Of a DNA stretch of 64,000 bases, positions 45,520 to 64,000 are shown piece by piece. Numbering within the stretch: position 1 is the stretch's first letter; every line of letters starts with the position of its first letter. The notes under the pieces were generated by a model. That model had not been told where the DNA came from. It searched no databases and saw only the letters and a program-made list of their open reading frames with translations. The position numbers and the translations under genes were made by a program. This stretch comes from Enoplolaimus lenunculus (taxonomy: Eukaryota > Nematoda > Enoplea > Enoplida > Thoracostomopsidae), in assembly GCA_030248215.1 (NCBI GenBank), contig JASANG010002463.1, forward strand, positions 37,011 to 101,010, written 5' to 3'.

Positions 45520-46414
45520 TGTAACGTGGTAAGGCTGGGCTTAGTTCAAGCTTTACACGTGTGAATCGCCGCGACCAACAGTCACAGGCAACTAAGCGCA
45601 AATCGCCCTCCGCTAGGACAGGCAAACAACAAACGCAGTGATCGCCGTCCGCTAGGACAGGCAAGTCTACTAAGCCTAAGCAAGCTGGTCAATCGCCGCC
45701 GCTGTGGCAGCATGCGAAACAAAAATGCCGTGAAGATCGCCGCCGCAACAATGCAGCAGGCAACACCAAACCAATTGCAATCAAAAGTTACAAAAACATA
45801 AAATGCGTTTTATTCCACTCAAAATTCAGAACTGACTGCCCCTCGCCAGAGCAATATCAAGGTTTTATACTAGCACAAATCATTTTTTTAAAGGTTACTT
45901 GCTAGCTGAAACCCAAACATTTTCAAACAAAAATGCGAAAGATATTTTCAAACAAAATACGAAAGATTCATTACGAAATGTCAGACAATCGAATAAGAAT
46001 TGAATGCATTACGAGTGCCGTTAGCGTAGCGGTTAAAGAATAAATTGAAATATGAACAAATTATGCTCTATGCATGTATATTTGTTTTTTGCGTGTTTGT
46101 GTATATTTGGCAGGTTACACCAACCGGCGATGCAACTAAACAGTATTAGAAAAGGCATTGAACTCAACTCAACCCATAATTTAGCCTAACAGTTTTTAAG
46201 TCTAAATTCATATTACACACCGCTGCTAACCACACGCCACATTACCACCCCTGTTTTAGAATTTGTAGCACGGGTAATTCTTGGCATTAGAGAACCCCTC
46301 TAACTGTCTTAGAGAAAACATCGGTGTTTTGCAGTTATATTGTGCGCCTTGACCGTATATGTAATTTTGTTGGGAGCTACCGGTATTATAAAGGCAGTGA
46401 TTGTGACATTAACA
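45520..46414 (-). mobile_element. Probable solo-type LTR, about 895 bp
   Basis: It is bounded by TGTAACG and ACATTAACA on the + strand, so the minus-strand LTR runs TGTTAATGT...CGTTACA with TG...CA ends, and it abuts the primer-binding site. It contains a duplicated word CCGCTAGGACAGGCAA (about 45612 and 45650). The far limit is inferred from the ends alone, because no partner LTR is in view. Confidence 0.45.
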
Positions 46415-46584
46415 GGTGCAAACGCGAATCAATTTGCTTAGCCGAGAGTGCTTGAGATCAGCAAAATCCCTCAATTTAATTTTTTATTTTTACCTTAGTT
46501 AACGTTACTTAATGCTACCGCTATTTAGGTTTAGGTATAATCGAGAGAACACTGCGTTCTCTATGAGGATGCCGGAAAATTTTT

Positions 46585-46860
46585 CGCTTAACCCTTTCTC
46601 ACATGAATATTTTCTATTTCCAATGAGATCTACCTTTATGCTAGGATTCGAACTCCAGTGACTGGAGTGGGAGGCGTATACCATTACCACTCAGCTATAG
46701 GAGCTTGACGCTCGAGCACGAGGGGGCTCGCACGTCTTGTGGTGATTTAGTACTATGTATACGTGTTGCAATTGTTAAACACGGTGCGATATATATTATC
46801 TAACGTATATACACTGCGCTGAGTTGCCTATAGGCAACTCAATGTGAGAAGGGGTTAACT
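46585..46860 (-). mobile_element. tRNA-related short element bounded by inverted repeats
   Basis: The ends are TTAACCCTTTCTCACAT and its complement (ATGTGAGAAGGGGTTAA). On the minus strand, 46705-46638 carries tRNA-like boxes: TAGCTGAGTGGTAATGG and GAGTTCGAATCC. The right part holds the perfect 20-bp palindrome GAGTTGCCTATAGGCAACTC at 46821-46840. Confidence 0.6.
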
Positions 46861-47304
46861 TTCAATTGAATGGTCAATATCCCTTTTTGGAATTCTTCGA
46901 GAGGTGCAATTCTGAGAATTAACGGACCTCGGAACAGCCCTCCGGAGACAATACATCAGAGATTACGAGAATTACTAAAATTTAAAGTTTACAGTTGTTT
47001 TGAAACTGCGATTTTAAGCCATAACACATAATTTTAAGAAATTCGTACGATTTTAAATAGCAAATTTGTTTTGAAATCCGTTCAATTTTTTTAACAAACA
47101 CGTTTTTGATGTGTTTTCGTAAAACTTAATGATGAAATAGCCCATAATTTGCTTAAGCCTTTTTTGGCAAATTTTCTGAAAATTCCAGCAATTTGCTAAT
47201 AAAAATTATTTCAATTTCCGGTTCCTGTTCTAGTTCAGGTTCCAGCAAAGAAATTAAATCCCTGTTCCTGTTGCAGTAAAACTTACTTCGTGTTGAAATA
47301 TATA

Positions 47305-47517
47305 CAGGGTGCAACGGGAATTCCTAAAATTGTCCGTTCGCGTATTGCCGAAATTTTCAATTTGTGCCATAGGTACTCCAGTATTTATCATATGTTTCCG
47401 CCTACTGCATTTGTTTCAGGATTTTGGCATTCTAAATGGTGTGTTTACAAAATTAAAAGCGGTGAAATGGTTTTCAACTTTCCGGTTCCGCTATTTTATA
47501 ATTCCGGTTGCACCCTG
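47305..47517. mobile_element. hAT-like MITE, CAGGGTGCAACCGGAAT family
   Basis: A 213-bp element with TIRs CAGGGTGCAACGGGAATT and the complement of AATTCCGGTTGCACCCTG. The flanking 8-mers AATATATA and ATTACATA share six positions. It lies just downstream of the twitchin 3' end. Confidence 0.82.
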
Positions 47518-47610
47518 ATTACATATATACATACATACCTACATATATATTTGTTATAAAATAGTGTTAGGGGTTCAGTGTGTTTCCAATGCGCCACAAG
47601 TAAACAACGC

Positions 47611-47616
47611 TTTATT
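47611..47616 (-). terminator. unc-22: Polyadenylation signal of twitchin
   Basis: AATAAA on the minus strand, 50 bp downstream of the twitchin stop codon. Confidence 0.7.
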
Positions 47617-47665
47617 ACAATTTAAATTGAAATTTAAAACATACCATAACCAAAATTATATTGTA

Positions 47666-61211
<13,546 letters not shown>

Positions 61212-61732
61212 ACAATTACTAGGCAGAAGAAAGATAATAATAAAACAAAATGAGAAAATTTTATGCAAATCTATATTAAACTGCCTTATTTACAAACAAG
61301 AGACATACTTTATCGATGATCACCGTGCGGCGCCGAAAGCCCAATAATATGTTTTATCTAAATTTTTCGAGCTAGTAAGTACTTTAAAAGGAAAACTGAT
61401 ACTATAATTACTGCTGGCACTAGCCTTCCCGCGTGTTTTAATTTTCGTATTTAAAAAATACATATATGCATATATTTCATTTGTCGATTCAAGGGCTGTA
61501 GTGCTCGGCGATGACGCTCTAAATAGCCAAGCTCGCCACGTAAGTATAACGACACCTGTTTCTGCAAGGGTGAACTCCATGTTCGCACTTTCTGTAGTGG
61601 AAACAAATAAACACAAATAGATTTCATCCTGATTCGCCGAAACCACAGGAAACTTTTTCGAAATGTTAAAGCGATACCGTACGAAACCATTGCCACACAA
61701 CATCGATCAGTAGTCTGCAAATTTTGACCCAT

Positions 61733-62010
61733 TACCGGAGCCGGAGGAGAGGCGAAATTAGGTAGTAAAAATGATGGTTAGTTAGTTAATTTTAGCCAGT
61801 TAATTTTATCCAATGTCAACAATATGTTGTTAAGTTGTTTGGTTTTACGCTAATTTTCGGCGGAATTTCGGAAATGGTTTCCTGAAAATTGTGCCAAAAG
61901 TAAAACGAAATGCGCTAAACAGATAAATTTTGCAAAATTAAGTAAAATTTTCCTACCGAAATAGCCCTATTTTCTGCCGAGGTCGGTGCCAGACTTCCGG
62001 TAGTACAATG
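61733..62010. mobile_element. Decayed copy of the CCGGAGCCGGAGG hAT-like MITE
   Basis: It aligns with 17710-18040 over most of its length (GCGAAATTAGGTAGTAAAAA, AATATGTTGTTAAGT, TTTGGTTTTACGCTAATTTT). The right end, TTCCGGTAGTACAATG, is an altered form of CTCCGGTTGTACCCTG. It directly abuts the GC-rich block. Confidence 0.8.
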
Positions 62011-64000
62011 CTCCATGGCGTTAACGCCGAATACAGAATCTAAAGGGACGTCTGCATAATAGGCGTCCAATTCTTCCTGCGTCACCCACGGATTGTCGCG
62101 CCCCACCGATCGCGACGCCCGTTGTTGCTGCTGTTGTCGTTCTACTTGACGACTTTCTCGCATTGCCTGTCGTACGTTCTCCACTTGTTGACTGTAGTAG
62201 CCACGTCCAGGCGCCACTTGCGGTTGTCCCACGCGACCGCCAACTCGTACAGGGTACCGCTCGTCCGACACTTGCCGGACTCGTGGCCGTGCCCCTGACG
62301 ACCCAGCAGGTGGACTACCAACCACCCTCTGCGTTACCGCTCCAGATCCCCGGTACCCAGGCGCTGTCTGTGATCGCACAGCCGATGCACTATACACCGG
62401 GTTCGCCTGCCTCGGTCCGATTCTACTCACCACCGACCCTGCAGCCGGTCGTACATATCCGCCCGTTGGTCTCTTCGGACTAACGCGCGCCCTCTGGGCC
62501 ATTGCCCTTCTCCTCGCATCCTTGTCAAACCTCCATTTCAATTTTCCATCCGGCCCTCGCACCGCGATATATCCCGGTGCCGGTGGCTGACCCAGACTCG
62601 TGCTCGCTTTTTCTTCTGACTCTGACTGCGACCTCACCTTTTTAGGTTGCAGTTTTATCAACTCCTCCCATAACAACTCTTTCGACTTCTCCTGTTCTTT
62701 CGCCTCCTCCTGCTTCACTATCCGTGGTGACCTCCTTGGCGTCAGCTTCCCTTCTGACCCCTCTTTCTCTGCCGGCGGAGGCGTCACATACCCCTCCGCC
62801 CGCGGTTCCTCTTTCTTCGCCTGTAGCGTCACCGCCGGTTTCTTTTGCTGCTTTCCGGAGACGGAGTTGGCCCTGCTTCTTCCAGCACGTCAAACTCCCC
62901 CTCACTCACCGGTTCAAACTCCATCTTCCTTTTCTCCTCCGCCTGTACGCCGGCCGATTCCGCCTGCGTTTCGGACCGCGTACGAGCTTTGCTTGGACCC
63001 GGCTGCACTCCTTCTTGCTCTGTCACCTGTGTATCCATTGGCTCCGGTCCCCGAGCCGCATTTTCCCGGTCGTCGAACAGGTGTCCTCGACACAAGTCCA
63101 GGGCTCTCCTGTTTATCTCGGCGATCCTGGCCAATTCCTCCGTCTCCTTCCGGTCGTAGTCTGCACCATATCCACCAGTTGCCTTCTCGATTCCTCATCC
63201 GGTGCCAACTCTGGCAACTCCGCTTCCCTTTTATTCTCCGGATATGGATATGCCTCCGGAAACCATAGCGACAAATTCGCTATAGCTCGCAGCGTACTCA
63301 CTGCCAGCACCTTTTCTGTTTCCTTCTGCACCTCTTTTTGTAATGGCAGCAACTGCAATCGCATTTCTGCCCTTACCGTGGGATCCTCCGGTTCCATTGC
63401 CTTTAGGTTCTCCCGTTCTAGCTTCCTCCGGAGCGTCCAATACTTTTGGTTCGCATATGCACCGGCCATAATCATGGGCCTTGTCCTTTTTACCTGTGGA
63501 TCCTTTGCCTTGTCGAACAGTTGCATAATTACGTGGGCCGACTGCGGTACAAAGAAATCCGCCGGTGGTCGTCCCCACTGCAGACCGCGCGTGACCACTG
63601 CACGTGCCGCCGTTTCTCTCACTATCCTCGCGAACCATCTCATCACCGCCTGATACACTTGTGGCTCTATATCCACCGTGCGGAATAAACACGCCGCTAA
63701 GCCGCGCTCCGCATAATTCAGGCACTCCAACCATTCCGATATCAAGGCCTCCTTTTTCAAATAAAATTCGAACGCCTTGATTGCTGCCGTCGCCCAGTGG
63801 ACCGCTAAATGCCGCAACACATCCTTCGGTAACCCTACACCCGGCTGTTCCGGCGAATCATTTCCTTCAAAGTAATTCGCATGCAGCACCTGTTGATAAC
63901 CGAACTTATAGTTTACCAACATATGCCCCCTCGGCAAGATGACCATATCCGGAAAAGCAATTATGCCCCTCCCGGGTAGTCTTGTCCGCTGCGCAATCTC
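62011..64000 (-). other. GC-rich multi-ORF block, unrecognised, runs off the window
   Basis: The GC content is far above the rest of the window and long minus-strand frames fill the block. The first part, from the right edge, encodes a helical region without gaps (ADFFVPQSAHVIMQLFDKAK, ANQKYWTLRRKLERENLKAM) followed by acidic, Glu/Lys/Pro-rich sequence and then a basic Arg/Gln/Gly-rich region (RVGQPQVAPGRGYYSQQVEN, QVERQQQQQRASRSV) that could bind nucleic acid. I find no zinc knuckle, protease, polymerase or integrase motif. The layout (helical domain, disordered acidic part, basic tail) would suit a capsid or nucleoprotein of a virus-like element, so I treat it as a possible fossil. It looks broken, with about two breaks. 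A host gene or contamination are alternatives. Confidence 0.5.

Noticed and set aside
61320-61732. Upstream twitchin kinase exons on the minus strand
   Set aside because: The open frames there show no kinase motif (no HRD/VAVK-type sequence) and no suitable splice sites. The N-lobe exons are probably beyond the window.

Overview
The window looks like nuclear DNA from a nematode. The two host genes are nematode-type: a TWK/K2P potassium channel and the giant muscle kinase twitchin (unc-22). Degenerate copies of the TTAGGC-type nematode telomere repeat (written here as CCTAAG/GCCTAA) are scattered through the introns, with one dense block at about 34.46-35.25 kb. The DNA is AT-rich, introns are very long, and both introns and intergenic DNA are full of decayed mobile elements. 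Long introns and large repeat load would suit an early-branching (clade I, for example mermithid) nematode, but that placement is inference.

The first host gene lies on the + strand from before the window to 44,679. I resolved 13 consecutive exons whose reading phases agree at every junction (956-1169, 2500-2641, 2904-3004, 24334-24598, 25373-26064, 26309-26572, 39479-39703, 40354-40507, 40796-41252, 42492-42646, 43279-43418, 43785-43975, 44497-44679). They encode pore 1 (TTIGYG), M2, a cytoplasmic M2-M3 linker of about 770 residues, M3, pore 2 (TTIGFGD), M4 and an acidic tail. M1 and the start codon lie upstream of the window. Introns of 21.3 kb and 12.9 kb hold most of the repeats.

The second host gene lies on the - strand from beyond 61,211 down to its stop codon at 47,666: the C-terminal part of twitchin. 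It includes the second half of the protein kinase domain (DFG to the C-lobe), the autoregulatory tail and five I-set immunoglobulin domains, in 14 exons with phases that agree from the second exon on. The two genes are convergent (tail to tail), about 3 kb apart.

Mobile DNA, left to right: a TIR element (4.98-5.95 kb); an old minus-strand LTR retroelement with a recent 1.49-kb tandem duplication (8.9-13.7 kb); an array of AP-1-like sites (14.0-14.25 kb); a possible nested minus-strand gene (15.0-19.6 kb); hAT-like MITEs with CAGGGTGC termini (17.7, 33.5, 47.3 and 61.7 kb); a plus-strand Ty3/gypsy remnant (about 20.0-21.0 kb) followed by an LTR/primer-binding-site junction (21.19 kb); a composition-shifted block with a CCAAT/TATA promoter, a 178-bp satellite and a TCTAGTCA array (28.1-31.75 kb); a foldback element with ~290-bp arms (35.6-36.85 kb); a TIR element carrying a nested hAT-like element (37.6-38.9 kb); an LTR and leader fragment between the two genes (45.2-46.4 kb); a pogo-type transposase remnant whose N-terminus resembles the histone H3 tail (50.7-53.15 kb); and a GC-rich, unrecognised multi-ORF block running off the right end (62.0-64.0 kb).

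Most interesting: the very long K2P linker, the histone-H3-like transposase N-terminus with its upstream motif array, the AP-1 and TCTAGTCA arrays, the promoter-satellite block, and the unidentified GC-rich block.
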